In this document: positions 1 to 7,646 of the stretch, one piece after another | Position numbering within the stretch: position 1 is the first letter of the stretch | How the letters are laid out: every line of letters begins with the position of its first letter | The notes under the pieces: model-generated | What the model was told of the DNA's origin: nothing | Database searches by the model: none | The model's input: only the letters and a program-made list of their open reading frames with translations | NCBI RefSeq assembly: GCF_000576595.1 | Contig: NZ_AWSA01000002.1 | Location: 1-64,000 of the forward strand | DNA length: 64,000 nucleotides | Direction of reading: 5' to 3' | Origin: Intrasporangium oryzae NRRL B-24470 | Lineage (GTDB): Bacteria; Actinomycetota; Actinomycetes; Actinomycetales; Dermatophilaceae | Translations under genes and position numbers: made by a program

Positions 1-20
1 TCGGCCTCATTTTCGAGCGT

Positions 21-46
21 TGCCGACAGTTAGATGATTGTCGGCA
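21..46. repeat. Short inverted repeat near the left end
   Basis: TGCCGACA (21-28) and TGTCGGCA (39-46) are perfect 8-bp arms around a 10-nt loop. The repeat lies just upstream of a transposase remnant, so it could be a decayed IS end or a hairpin. Nothing else supports either reading. Confidence 0.35.
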
Positions 47-154
47 GGACCGGTGTCCGGCCAGACTCAGTTCCAGGTGCCCGGCGGACTGCTCTTCTCG
101 CGGCCGCCATTACAGCGTCCCGTGGAGTGGTTGGGTTTTGGTGACGGCGCGGCG

Positions 155-274
155 TCCATCTTCCCGAACGAGGCCGCCGTGATCCGCCCCGTTAGAGCGG
201 TCCTGGCCGACACCCACGACGAGTGGGCCACCGACGAACGGCGCTACCTCTCCGAGGAATCCGTGGCCAAGATC
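155..274 (+). pseudogene. IS256-family (mutator) transposase, C-terminal remnant
   Basis: The frame reads SIFPNEAAVIRPVRAVLADT followed by HDEWATDERRYLSEES. This matches the C-terminal end of IS256-type transposases, whose usual form is FPNEAAVIRLVGAVL..HDEWQ..RRY(M/L)S. Only about 40 residues survive. The DDE catalytic core is absent, no start is visible, and the frame runs on into unrelated sequence to 463. It is therefore dead. It marks this end of the window as a site of past transposition. Confidence 0.65.
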
Positions 275-612
275 GGCAAACCCGAAGACATTGACACCGT
301 CGCCCCTCACCGAGGGCTGACCGGTCGGCATCGAGATGACCTCAAAGCCCACCACTCGACGGGACTCTTACTCCCGGGCCTTGCGACCCATCGATGCAAT
401 CGCGGTCCGGACCCTCGCGTCTTTATGACTTCGGCTGATGGTTGCCCTTCGCGCTTCGGTTGACGCCTGATGGTGATTTGGCGATGTCTGACAGTTGCTT
501 CGGTTGGTCCTTGACGCTCCCCTGATGAGGGAGATGAGCCTGGCTGAGCAGCGGTACTGGGCCGTGCTTGCCCTGTGCGCGCCGGCGCGGTGCGGGCCGA
601 CCTGACCTGGTG
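275..612. other. Gene-free stretch with possible transposase debris
   Basis: No intact gene was found here on either strand. A short + frame at 534 starts MSLAEQRYWAVLAL behind an AGGGAG ribosome-binding-like site. This resembles the first residues of IS481/IS3-type transposases, but it stops after about 23 codons (at about 605). The overlapping long reverse frame (368-844) has shadow-like Arg/Pro/His-rich composition. The stretch looks like decayed mobile-element DNA. Confidence 0.35.
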
Positions 613-1038
613 TCAGGCTCCTGCTGCGGGGGTCACTCCGAGCTGCTGGAGCAGGGCGAGGTTGTCCATCAGGATCCGGCTCGAGCTGATCTTGCCGTCG
701 CGGAAGACGTCGCGGGTCCACGCCTCGACGCTCACGCGGTTTCCCGTCGGGGGGATGCCGAGGAACGCTCCGAGGTGGGTGCCCTGCCACGTGCTCCAGG
801 CCATGACCATGTCGTCGTCGGCGACCATCTGCTCGACGGTCCACTGCAGGTCGGGAAAGGCTGTGAACATCTGCTGGAGGAAGTCACGGAGGCCCTCGCG
901 GCCGGGTCCTTGGCCGGGTACCGGGTTCTCCTCGGTGAAGTCGTCGGTCACGAGCTCGGGCAGGACGCCCAGGTTGTGGCCGTTCAGGACCTCCTCGACG
1001 AAGCGGCGGTCGACGCTCTGGGCCGCGTGGTTGGGCAT
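613..1038 (-). CDS. SnoaL-like / ester-cyclase family protein
   Basis: This 141-residue protein of the NTF2-like SnoaL fold has the usual family length. Typical features are the early FVEEVLNGHN..LPELVTDDF segment, the FPDLQWTVEQMVADDDMV core strand with an MAWSTWQGTHLGAFLGIPPTG hairpin, and the DVFRDGKISSSRILMDN end. Such proteins isomerise or hydrate small organic substrates. The substrate here cannot be told. The start is the ATG at 1038 with AGGAG upstream. It lies 54 bp downstream of the SRPBCC gene on the same strand, so the two probably form one operon facing away from the TetR gene. Confidence 0.8.
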   Translation of the reverse strand: MPNHAAQSVDRRFVEEVLNGHNLGVLPELVTDDFTEENPVPGQGPGREGLRDFLQQMFTAFPDLQWTVEQMVADDDMVMAWSTWQGTHLGAFLGIPPTGNRVSVEAWTRDVFRDGKISSSRILMDNLALLQQLGVTPAAGA

Positions 1039-1092
1039 GGTGGTACTCCTGTCGGTCGATGGCAGTTGAAGGCGGGCTTGGGGAGTCAAACC

Positions 1093-1596
1093 TCAGACCG
1101 GGCGCTGCGGCGCCGAGGCGGCGGCAAGGGCCGCGATGCGCTCCAGGCTCTGGGCCATGTTCTGGTGCAGGTCTCCCTCGAGGTCGTCGACCCGGAAGAG
1201 GACCTTGAGGATGACGTGCAAGCTGGTCGGCACCGGGGCGGTCACCTCGTACCCGAGGGTGAGGCGGCTCTGGTCGGAGTTGACGCGGTCTATCTGGTAG
1301 GTCCATCTCATCGTTCCGCCACCGCGTTCGGTGCGTGAGAACGCGAAGACCCGTCCCGTCTCGGCGGTGACGACGACCGGATGGTTGGTCCAGCGCAGCC
1401 ACCGGCGGCGGTTGGTGGCGGTGAAGCGGGCGCCCGCGACCGGTCCTTCGTCCCCGTCGGGCCCGTCCTCCCACCTGACGGCGACCACCTCCGGGCTCCA
1501 CTCCGGCGTCCGGGTGACGTCCGACACGATGCGGTAGAGGGTGTCCGGGTCGCTGTCGACGAGGCGGGTGACCTGGTCGGCCGTCAGTGGCTTCAT
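1093..1596 (-). CDS. SRPBCC family protein (polyketide cyclase/dehydrase-like)
   Basis: The product is 167 residues. The START/Bet v1 helix-grip fold is suggested by LYRIVSDVTRTPEWSPEVV, the GARFTATNRRRWLRWTNHPVV strands, FAFSRTERGGGTMRWTYQID and the long C-terminal helix LEGDLHQNMAQSLERIAALA. Members bind hydrophobic ligands. Many actinobacterial paralogues are uncharacterised. The start is the ATG at 1596, preceded by AGGAGGAC. It is the first gene of a two-gene operon with the SnoaL-like gene and is divergent from the TetR gene, across a perfect inverted repeat that overlaps its likely promoter. Confidence 0.8.
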   Translation of the reverse strand: MKPLTADQVTRLVDSDPDTLYRIVSDVTRTPEWSPEVVAVRWEDGPDGDEGPVAGARFTATNRRRWLRWTNHPVVVTAETGRVFAFSRTERGGGTMRWTYQIDRVNSDQSRLTLGYEVTAPVPTSLHVILKVLFRVDDLEGDLHQNMAQSLERIAALAAASAPQRPV

Positions 1597-1650
1597 GGTG
1601 TCCTCCTGGGGTGGGCTCTCGTTCGAGTATGCGGCCGCGCAACCCCGGAA

Positions 1651-1667
1651 TGCAATAGGGTATTGCA
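1651..1667. promoter_or_regulatory. Perfect palindromic operator between TetR gene and SRPBCC operon
   Basis: TGCAATA-GGG-TATTGCA is a perfect 7+3+7 inverted repeat in the 87-bp divergent intergenic space. It sits just upstream of the TetR gene's -10 box. On the other strand it overlaps a possible TTGCAT -35 with a CATACT -10 for the SRPBCC-SnoaL operon. Position and symmetry suggest the binding site of the adjacent TetR protein, controlling both directions. Confidence 0.65.
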
Positions 1668-1671
1668 GATG

Positions 1672-1677
1672 TAGTAT
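1672..1677 (+). promoter_or_regulatory. -10 box (TAGTAT) of a leaderless TetR transcript
   Basis: TAGTAT ends 6 nt before the GTG start at 1684, and no ribosome-binding site fits between them. Transcription would begin at or next to the start codon. Confidence 0.5.
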
Positions 1678-1683
1678 GGCATC

Positions 1684-2328
1684 GTGAACAAGGCTGAGGA
1701 CGAGGTGAGTCGGGCTACGCCGCGGGCGCGTCAGCGCGCAGCGACCGAGGCGGAGATCCTCGAGGTGGCGCTGGCCCAGATGGGCAGCCACGGTGTTGCC
1801 GCGCTGAACCTCAGCGAGGTGGCTCGGCAGGTCGGGCTGCGTCAGCCCTCGCTGTTCCGGTACTTCCCGTCCCGGCTGGCCCTCTACGACGCGCTGTTCG
1901 CTCAGGGGATGCGCGCCCATCGCGACGCCGTGGCGGCCGCCCTGGCGCAGGGCTCCGGTGGCTGGGCGACCGTCCGGGCGGTCGTCGATGCCACGGCGCG
2001 GTTCTCGGTGGGCAACCCGGTGCTCGCCCAGCTCCTGTTCACCCGACCGGTGCCGGGGTTCGTCCCGTCAGCGGAGGCGTACGCGCCGAGCCTGGAGGTC
2101 TTCGAGATGGTGGCTGGCGCTGTCGCGGAGGCAGTCGCTGTCGGCGACCTGGCGGCCGAAGCCGCGACCCCCGACGGCGTGCAGCTGCTGGTTGCGGTCG
2201 CGGCCGGGGTCATCAGCCAGCAGGCGGCGAACGACCCCGACGCCGGTGAGCCCAGCCCGCTGCTCGGGACGGCGCTCGAGATGTACGCCTCGTTCTACCG
2301 ACCCGGCTCCGCGCGCCACAAGGCCTGA
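1684..2328 (+). CDS. TetR/AcrR family transcriptional regulator
   Basis: A 214-residue repressor with an N-terminal helix-turn-helix: RAATEAEILEVALAQMG then LNLSEVARQVGLRQPSLFRYF at about residues 19-60. A variable all-helical ligand domain follows. The start is GTG at 1684. A TAGTAT box 6 nt upstream and the lack of a Shine-Dalgarno site point to a leaderless message. It is divergent from the SRPBCC-SnoaL operon with a perfect operator-like palindrome between them. It probably represses that operon and itself in response to a small molecule. The ligand is unknown. Confidence 0.88.
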   Translation: MNKAEDEVSRATPRARQRAATEAEILEVALAQMGSHGVAALNLSEVARQVGLRQPSLFRYFPSRLALYDALFAQGMRAHRDAVAAALAQGSGGWATVRAVVDATARFSVGNPVLAQLLFTRPVPGFVPSAEAYAPSLEVFEMVAGAVAEAVAVGDLAAEAATPDGVQLLVAVAAGVISQQAANDPDAGEPSPLLGTALEMYASFYRPGSARHKA

Positions 2329-2566
2329 GCCGAACGCGCACAGACCGATCCGTGATGCCAGCGGAAGACCTCAGCAGCGGGACCAACGACCTCGGCGCGA
2401 CTGTCCGGTCTGATGCGACGGGCGATAGCCGGCTCGCCATCCTGCATCCGCCTGACCAGACGGGAGGGCGCGAGCAGTTCGCACGGCGGACAGAGAGCTG
2501 AAGCGGTGTATCAGCGGTGGTCGTCGATGCCTCCGCCTTGTACCACTCCCTGCATGGAGGCAACTC

Positions 2567-5542
2567 ATGACTCATCGGCTTGGCCGCGTCGTCACCGATG
2601 GCCGCACTGTTGATCAGACCAATGGCATCGACCTGACCCCCACGGCGGGTCCGCACGGCCCCGTGCGTTTCGTGATGCTCAACTTCGACAACGTCGCCCT
2701 CAGCCCGGGCGCGGAGCTACGCGTCGATCTGGGGTACGGGACCGACACGTTCACCTCCAACTCGGGTCCCAGCTTCTGGACCCGCCCCGTCGACACGGCC
2801 ACCCTGCCGATCAAGATCCGCATCGTCGGCGGGAACGGCAGCGCGGTCCTGCGCAAGTTCGGCAGCGGCGAGCCCGACATCCCACCCGGACAGACGCCCG
2901 GGACCTCGATCGGCAGCCTGACCAACCCCGACGTGTTCCTCCACGACAGCACCTACCAGGAGCCGATCTACGAGACCCGGCTCGAGTGCAACCCGGGTTT
3001 CGCGTGGCGCAACGCCGCGTGCACCCTGCCCCCGATCACGGATGCGATCCACCGGCGTGTGGCGGCGGCCACGGGCATCATCGTCGAAGTCGACAACGAC
3101 CATGTCAGCAGCTGTTCGGGCACGCTGATCGGTGCAGACCTGTTCCTGACCGCCAGGCACTGCCTGACCGACGCCAACCACGCGGATCTGCTCAGTTCCT
3201 CGGTCACGTTCGACTTCGCCACCGCCTGCGACGGCACGAGGCCGCCGGGGCATGTCACACGCTTCTTCAAGGTGATCGAGGAGGTGGCCTTCGGCGTCGC
3301 CGCAACGGGCGTGCTCCAGCCTCCGTCCAGCGTGGACTGGGTGGTGGTCCGGCTGGATGCCCCGCCTGGCGCGCTGCCCGCGCCCTTGCAGATCAGGCCG
3401 GCCGCACCGATGACCGGCGAGACGATCTTCACGATGCACCATCCCAACGGCGCCGCCAAGAAGACCCAGGCGGGCACCTTCGGCGGCGGGACCATCACCG
3501 GATTCGACTACGCGGGAGGCAGTTCGGGGTCCGCACTGTTCGATGCGAACGGCATGCTGGTCGGCGGACCACTGAGCAGCGGCGCCGGCTGCGGCGTGGG
3601 CTATGCGCCGGCCTCCGCCGTCAGGGCCGGGCTGACCAGTCCCCCCGCGCCGCCGCAGCCGATCGACGCGATGGTGGTGTTCGACCGGTCCGGCAGCATG
3701 GCCGCCGCGGCACCACCCGTGGGGCGCAGCAAGCTGGCCGAGGCACAGGACGCCGCCGCCCTGTTCGTTCAGCTGGTCCGGGAGAACCAGGGCGACCGGA
3801 TCGGGCTGGTCACGTTCAGCAGCCAAGTCGACCTCGTCGACCCCCCGCAGGCCGCCGCCGCGGCCAAAGGGGTGCTGGTAGGGCCGGCGCCGTTCACGAC
3901 CGGCCACGTCGGAGCGATCACCCCCGGCGGAGCGACCAGCATCGGGGCCGGGGTGGGCAACGCGCTGCTCGCACTGGCCCAATCCGGGACTCATCAGCGC
4001 GCAATCCTGCTCCTGACCGACGGGCTGCAGAACACACTGCCGATGCTTGAGGACGTCGAAGGCTCGCTCGGCAACACCATCGTCAACGTCATCGGGCTGG
4101 GCTCCGACGCCGATCTCAACGGCCCCCTGCTGACCCGCGTGGCGCACGCTCACGGCGGGCACTTCACCCGCGCGACTGACGGGCTGGCCCTTCGCAAGTT
4201 CTTCGGGCTCAGCTTCGGCAACATCTTCGAAAGCGGTGCCCTGGTCGATCCCGAGGCGGTCCTGAAGGCCGGTCAGCAGAGCTCCGATCCGCACGGCTTC
4301 GACGTGTGCGGGGAGGAGCGCATCACGCTCGTGCTCACCTGGGACTCCGAGGAGACCCCGCTGCTCGCCCGACTGTCGACGCCATCCGGCAAGGTCGTCT
4401 CCGAACGCCGGATCCGCCCGGTACGTGGCCGCAACTGGGCGTTCTGGCGGGTACCACTGCCCCACGCCGGTGAGCGCGACGGCCACTGGCAGTTCACCGT
4501 CGAGCGCCTCGGTGGGGGCGGCGAGTTCCCGCCACCGTCCACCGACGTGCGATACCAGTACCTGGTCATCTGCGCCGGAGGCCCCAAACTTGTGGCCCAA
4601 CCCCCGGCGCGCCGTCTCTACACCGGCGACCCCGTCGACCTTCGGGCCGGGCTCCACTATGCCGATGGCACGTTCCCCAGCGACGCCACCGTCACCGTCC
4701 ACATCGCCCGCCCGGAGCTGGCGCTGGGCCAGCTCACGGCCGAGGCCGGGCTCAGGCCGCCACAACCCGGCGCTGACTCGCTGGACGCCTTCCACTCGAC
4801 CCTGCAAGCGATCGCCTCCGGCTCCGGCGGTCACCTACCCGTCGGAAACACGACCACGCAGGTGTACCTGTTCGACGACGGCCTTCACGACGACGGCGCG
4901 ATGGAACCGGACGGCAACTACAACCACCGGGTCACCGACCTCACGCGAGTCGAGGGCACCTACCAGTTCCGGGCGATCGCCACCTACGGCACCCAGTGCT
5001 CGGCCACCCGCGAGGCCCACTGGTCCGTGCACGTCGAGCCGGGCATCGACCCGGGACGCAGCGAGGTCACTCTCGTGGACGTGGCTCCCGGGGCAGGCAC
5101 GCTCAGCACCGGGGTCCTGGTCATCGTCCCGCGCGACGTCTACGGCAACCCTGTCGGCCCCGGGCGCGGAGACCTGTTCACCGTCTCGCCGATGCCCGCA
5201 GTGCACGTCGTCGGCCCCGTGCGCGACCGCGGTGACGGCGGCTACGAGGTCTCGGTGGAGTGGGACCCCAACCTCGTTGCGGACCCAGGAGTACTCGTGC
5301 ACCAGCCGGACCGCGACGCCGTGGTGGTCAGCCCGCAGCCCGCCCCAAGATGCCGACACCGGTGCCACCGGACCGACTGTCGTCGCCCGGCCGGTGACCT
5401 GCTCCGGTGCCTCGGGATGGACGAGGCGGACATCAGCGCCGTGCACATCACCAGCGTCAACCTGCGCGTCGACCTCGAGGACAGCCACCACCCCGCCCAC
5501 CCGACCGGAAAGTCCGGCACGCCGGGCTGCGGCTGCTCGTGA
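2567..5542 (+). CDS. Trypsin-like serine protease / VWA-domain fusion protein
   Basis: This 991-residue multidomain protein starts at ATG 2567 behind GGAGG. Residues 1-155 are beta-rich and unrecognised. Residues 160-355 form a trypsin-like domain with a complete triad: His198 in TARHC, Asp257 in VDWVV, Ser320 in GGSSGSA. Residues 365-550 form a VWA domain with an intact MIDAS: DRSGSM at 373-378, Thr457, Asp485. Beta-sandwich segments follow, including a DDGLHDDGAMEPDGNY Ca-binding-like loop near residue 780, and the protein ends in a Cys/His-rich tail. No signal peptide or membrane segment is evident, so export is uncertain. Composition changes around residue 930, and a local sequencing frameshift there cannot be excluded. 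Substrate and role are unknown. It lies alone, next to transposon debris. Confidence 0.8.
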   Translation: MTHRLGRVVTDGRTVDQTNGIDLTPTAGPHGPVRFVMLNFDNVALSPGAELRVDLGYGTDTFTSNSGPSFWTRPVDTATLPIKIRIVGGNGSAVLRKFGSGEPDIPPGQTPGTSIGSLTNPDVFLHDSTYQEPIYETRLECNPGFAWRNAACTLPPITDAIHRRVAAATGIIVEVDNDHVSSCSGTLIGADLFLTARHCLTDANHADLLSSSVTFDFATACDGTRPPGHVTRFFKVIEEVAFGVAATGVLQPPSSVDWVVVRLDAPPGALPAPLQIRPAAPMTGETIFTMHHPNGAAKKTQAGTFGGGTITGFDYAGGSSGSALFDANGMLVGGPLSSGAGCGVGYAPASAVRAGLTSPPAPPQPIDAMVVFDRSGSMAAAAPPVGRSKLAEAQDAAALFVQLVRENQGDRIGLVTFSSQVDLVDPPQAAAAAKGVLVGPAPFTTGHVGAITPGGATSIGAGVGNALLALAQSGTHQRAILLLTDGLQNTLPMLEDVEGSLGNTIVNVIGLGSDADLNGPLLTRVAHAHGGHFTRATDGLALRKFFGLSFGNIFESGALVDPEAVLKAGQQSSDPHGFDVCGEERITLVLTWDSEETPLLARLSTPSGKVVSERRIRPVRGRNWAFWRVPLPHAGERDGHWQFTVERLGGGGEFPPPSTDVRYQYLVICAGGPKLVAQPPARRLYTGDPVDLRAGLHYADGTFPSDATVTVHIARPELALGQLTAEAGLRPPQPGADSLDAFHSTLQAIASGSGGHLPVGNTTTQVYLFDDGLHDDGAMEPDGNYNHRVTDLTRVEGTYQFRAIATYGTQCSATREAHWSVHVEPGIDPGRSEVTLVDVAPGAGTLSTGVLVIVPRDVYGNPVGPGRGDLFTVSPMPAVHVVGPVRDRGDGGYEVSVEWDPNLVADPGVLVHQPDRDAVVVSPQPAPRCRHRCHRTDCRRPAGDLLRCLGMDEADISAVHITSVNLRVDLEDSHHPAHPTGKSGTPGCGCS

Positions 5543-5741
5543 CCGAGCTGGCAGCCGGAGGCTGCCAGCGGGTCGCGGTGAAGGGATGCACCTTGCTCGA
5601 TGGGGTGGAGGCGCGGGCATACCCGTCGAGGTAGCCAGTGCTCAGTGCCTCTCACTGGTCAATGAGCGAGACTTCCTCCGAGGGTGTGTTGGTGGCCATG
5701 AGAAAGGGACGGACGCGCCCGCATCCCATGGGCAGGGGTCC

Positions 5742-6863
5742 TCACGAGCGGGGCTTGACGGGCGCCGCCATAGCCTCCCGCAGGAGGTGATGGGGCAGGG
5801 CGTGGGCGGTCACGCGATTGACCCCCGTCATCGTCTGGGCGGCGACGAGGGCGTTGACGATCGCCTCCTCGGTGGCCTCGATGACGGCGTCGAAGAGAGC
5901 GTTGACGTAGCTGTCCGAGAGCATGAGCACCTGAGAGGTCAGGGGCGGCGCATCGCCGTAGTGGCAGGGCGGCATACCCCTGTTCCCGGTCGAGAAGGCA
6001 AGGAACAGGTCGCCGCTGGAGTTCTCTCCCACCCCGCCTGTGCGCGCCACCCCGAAGGAGGCGCGCTGGGCGAGGCGGCGGCACTGCGTGGGCAGCAGGG
6101 GGGCATCGGTCGCCACGAGCCCGATGATCGAGCCGCCGCCCTGCTGGAGCAGCGGCGGGACGTCGGGGGTGGGGACCACCTCCGGTGGGACGAGCCGGCC
6201 AACGGGCACCCCGTCGACCGAGAGCCGCGCGCGCCGGCCGTGGTTCGCCTGGACGAGCACCCCCACGGTGAAGCCGCCGGCGTCGGCCGGCACGACGCGC
6301 GACGACGTGCCGATGCCGCCCTTGAACCCGTGGCAGATCATGCCGGTGCCGCCGCCGACGGCTCCCTCGGCAACCGTTCCGGCACTCGCGGCAGCGTATG
6401 CCGCGCGAGCGTGATCCGGGCGGACGTGGAAACCGTTGACGTCATTGAGGATCCCGTCCCAGGTCTCGCCCACGACGGGCAGGGCCCAGGCCTCCCGGTC
6501 GGCACCCAACTCCTCCACCTCGAGGGCGACGAGCGTGTCACGGACGACCCCCACGCTGTGGGTGTTGGTGATACCGATGGGCGACAGGAGCATCCCGGCC
6601 TCCCGGACCCACTCGATGCCCGTCATCTCGCCATTGCCGTTGAGGCGGTGGTAGCCGGCGAAGATCGGCTCGCTCCACACGTTGCCGTCGTGGGGTACGA
6701 CCATGGTCACCCCGGTCCGCACCGGCCCGCGGCCGATCAGCAGCGGCCCGTCGCCCTCGACGATGGTGCAGTGTCCGACGCGTACGCCGTCGACGTCGGT
6801 GATCGCGTTGTCAGGGCCGGTCGGCAGGTCACCGATGCGAATCCCCAGGTCACGAGCCCGCAC
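5742..6863 (-). CDS. P1 family peptidase (DmpA/BapA-type aminopeptidase)
   Basis: A 373-residue Ntn-hydrolase-like peptidase. Recognisable blocks are NAITDVDGVRVGHCTI at the N-terminus, NTHSVGVVRDT, GGTGMICHGFKGGIGTSSR, and GGGSIIGLVATDAPLLP. In DmpA-type enzymes the last of these is the autocleavage site. Here it is Gly244-Ser245, with Ser245 as the presumed N-terminal nucleophile of the beta chain. The family releases N-terminal or beta-amino residues from short peptides. The start is GTG at 6863 with GGGGAG upstream. It carries the first two copies of the GTATGCCGC motif (5969, 6396). It stands alone between the VWA-protease gene and a YCII gene. Confidence 0.88.
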   Translation of the reverse strand: MRARDLGIRIGDLPTGPDNAITDVDGVRVGHCTIVEGDGPLLIGRGPVRTGVTMVVPHDGNVWSEPIFAGYHRLNGNGEMTGIEWVREAGMLLSPIGITNTHSVGVVRDTLVALEVEELGADREAWALPVVGETWDGILNDVNGFHVRPDHARAAYAAASAGTVAEGAVGGGTGMICHGFKGGIGTSSRVVPADAGGFTVGVLVQANHGRRARLSVDGVPVGRLVPPEVVPTPDVPPLLQQGGGSIIGLVATDAPLLPTQCRRLAQRASFGVARTGGVGENSSGDLFLAFSTGNRGMPPCHYGDAPPLTSQVLMLSDSYVNALFDAVIEATEEAIVNALVAAQTMTGVNRVTAHALPHHLLREAMAAPVKPRS

Positions 6864-6930
6864 GGTGGACTCCCCTCACTGCCACCTCGTTCTTCACGTC
6901 CACGGCCCCTTGGCCATGGAGGTGCCATCC

Positions 6931-7239
6931 TCACATTCCGGGCATCTCCATGAACCGTTGCGTCGAGATCGTCCCGCCTGCCGCGGTGTGGGGGTGTCCC
7001 TCGAGGAACCCGTCGAGCTGCTCCTGCGAATCGGCCTCGATGACGGAGTAGCCGGAGACCTGCACGTCAGCGTCACCGTCGTTCTCGAGTGGTGAACCCA
7101 TGTCGACGAGTCGGTCCCCGACCCGTTCGCCCCACGTCATCCATTCCTGCATTCCAGCCGCAGACTGCTCGGGCGGGATCTCGGCCATCTGAGCGCGCAT
7201 GGCGCTCGTGGTGTTGTAGAAAACCATGTACTTCGACAC
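6931..7239 (-). CDS. YCII-related (DGPF-domain) protein
   Basis: A 102-residue protein of the ferredoxin-like YCII/DGPF fold. It shows KYMVFYNTTSAMRAQM at the start, a QEWMTWGERVGDRLVDMG helix, VSGYSVIEADSQEQL and a HPHTAAGGTISTQRFMEMP end. Such proteins often accompany sigma factors or enzymes and are mostly uncharacterised. The GTG at 7239 is chosen because AAGGAG lies just upstream. A longer frame to 7383 adds 48 low-complexity residues that do not fit the family. Confidence 0.75.
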   Translation of the reverse strand: MSKYMVFYNTTSAMRAQMAEIPPEQSAAGMQEWMTWGERVGDRLVDMGSPLENDGDADVQVSGYSVIEADSQEQLDGFLEGHPHTAAGGTISTQRFMEMPGM

Positions 7240-7399
7240 AACTGCTCCTTCGACGCCGTGAGCCAGGCACCAGCCGATGCCGGACCACACTCGATCCTCC
7301 TCCGGCGCGAGTAGGCCCACAATGGAATGCCGTGATTCCTTCGGTCGGGCGGAGTCACCGAAGACGCGGCGTGCGAAGGCCATGCCGTCCGCTCGGCCG

Positions 7400-7567
7400 G
7401 TCGTGAGACCGTCGCGACCGTGCGATTCCCTCCGAGCGGGTGTAGCCCAGCGCGACGAGCGTGTCGTGGCTCAGGTCCGCGCCGACCTTCCCGCGGCTGC
7501 GATCAAACCACTCCTCGACCCTGTCCAGGAACGGGTCGATCAACTGTCCCCTGCCAGCATCCGGTCC
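7400..7567 (-). pseudogene. IS21-family transposase (IstA) remnant
   Basis: The reverse frame reads LIDPFLDRVEEWFDRSRGKV and then LSHDTLVALGYTRSEG. This matches the IS21 IstA segment (DPF..EEWV.RSRGKVRADVAH.KLVA.GYTGSERT). Only about 55 residues are present, without a start or a catalytic DDE core. It lies in the otherwise gene-free 7240-7646 interval. It is evidence of a second, different element having decayed in the left end of the window. Confidence 0.55.
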
Positions 7568-7646
7568 GACGCGTTGTTCGGGTTCACCGGCGCCGGCGTC
7601 TCCGATATGACACGCTCGGATCGAGCCGCCAGGGAGGAGAGTCGCC

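Noticed and set aside
2717-4834. 705-codon reverse frame over the VWA-protease gene
   Set aside because: Antisense shadow with low-complexity composition and no conserved motif.
5340-5542. A frameshift truncating the VWA-protease C-terminus
   Set aside because: The frame stays open with plausible sequence after a short odd Cys/Arg-rich patch; reads would be needed to claim an error.
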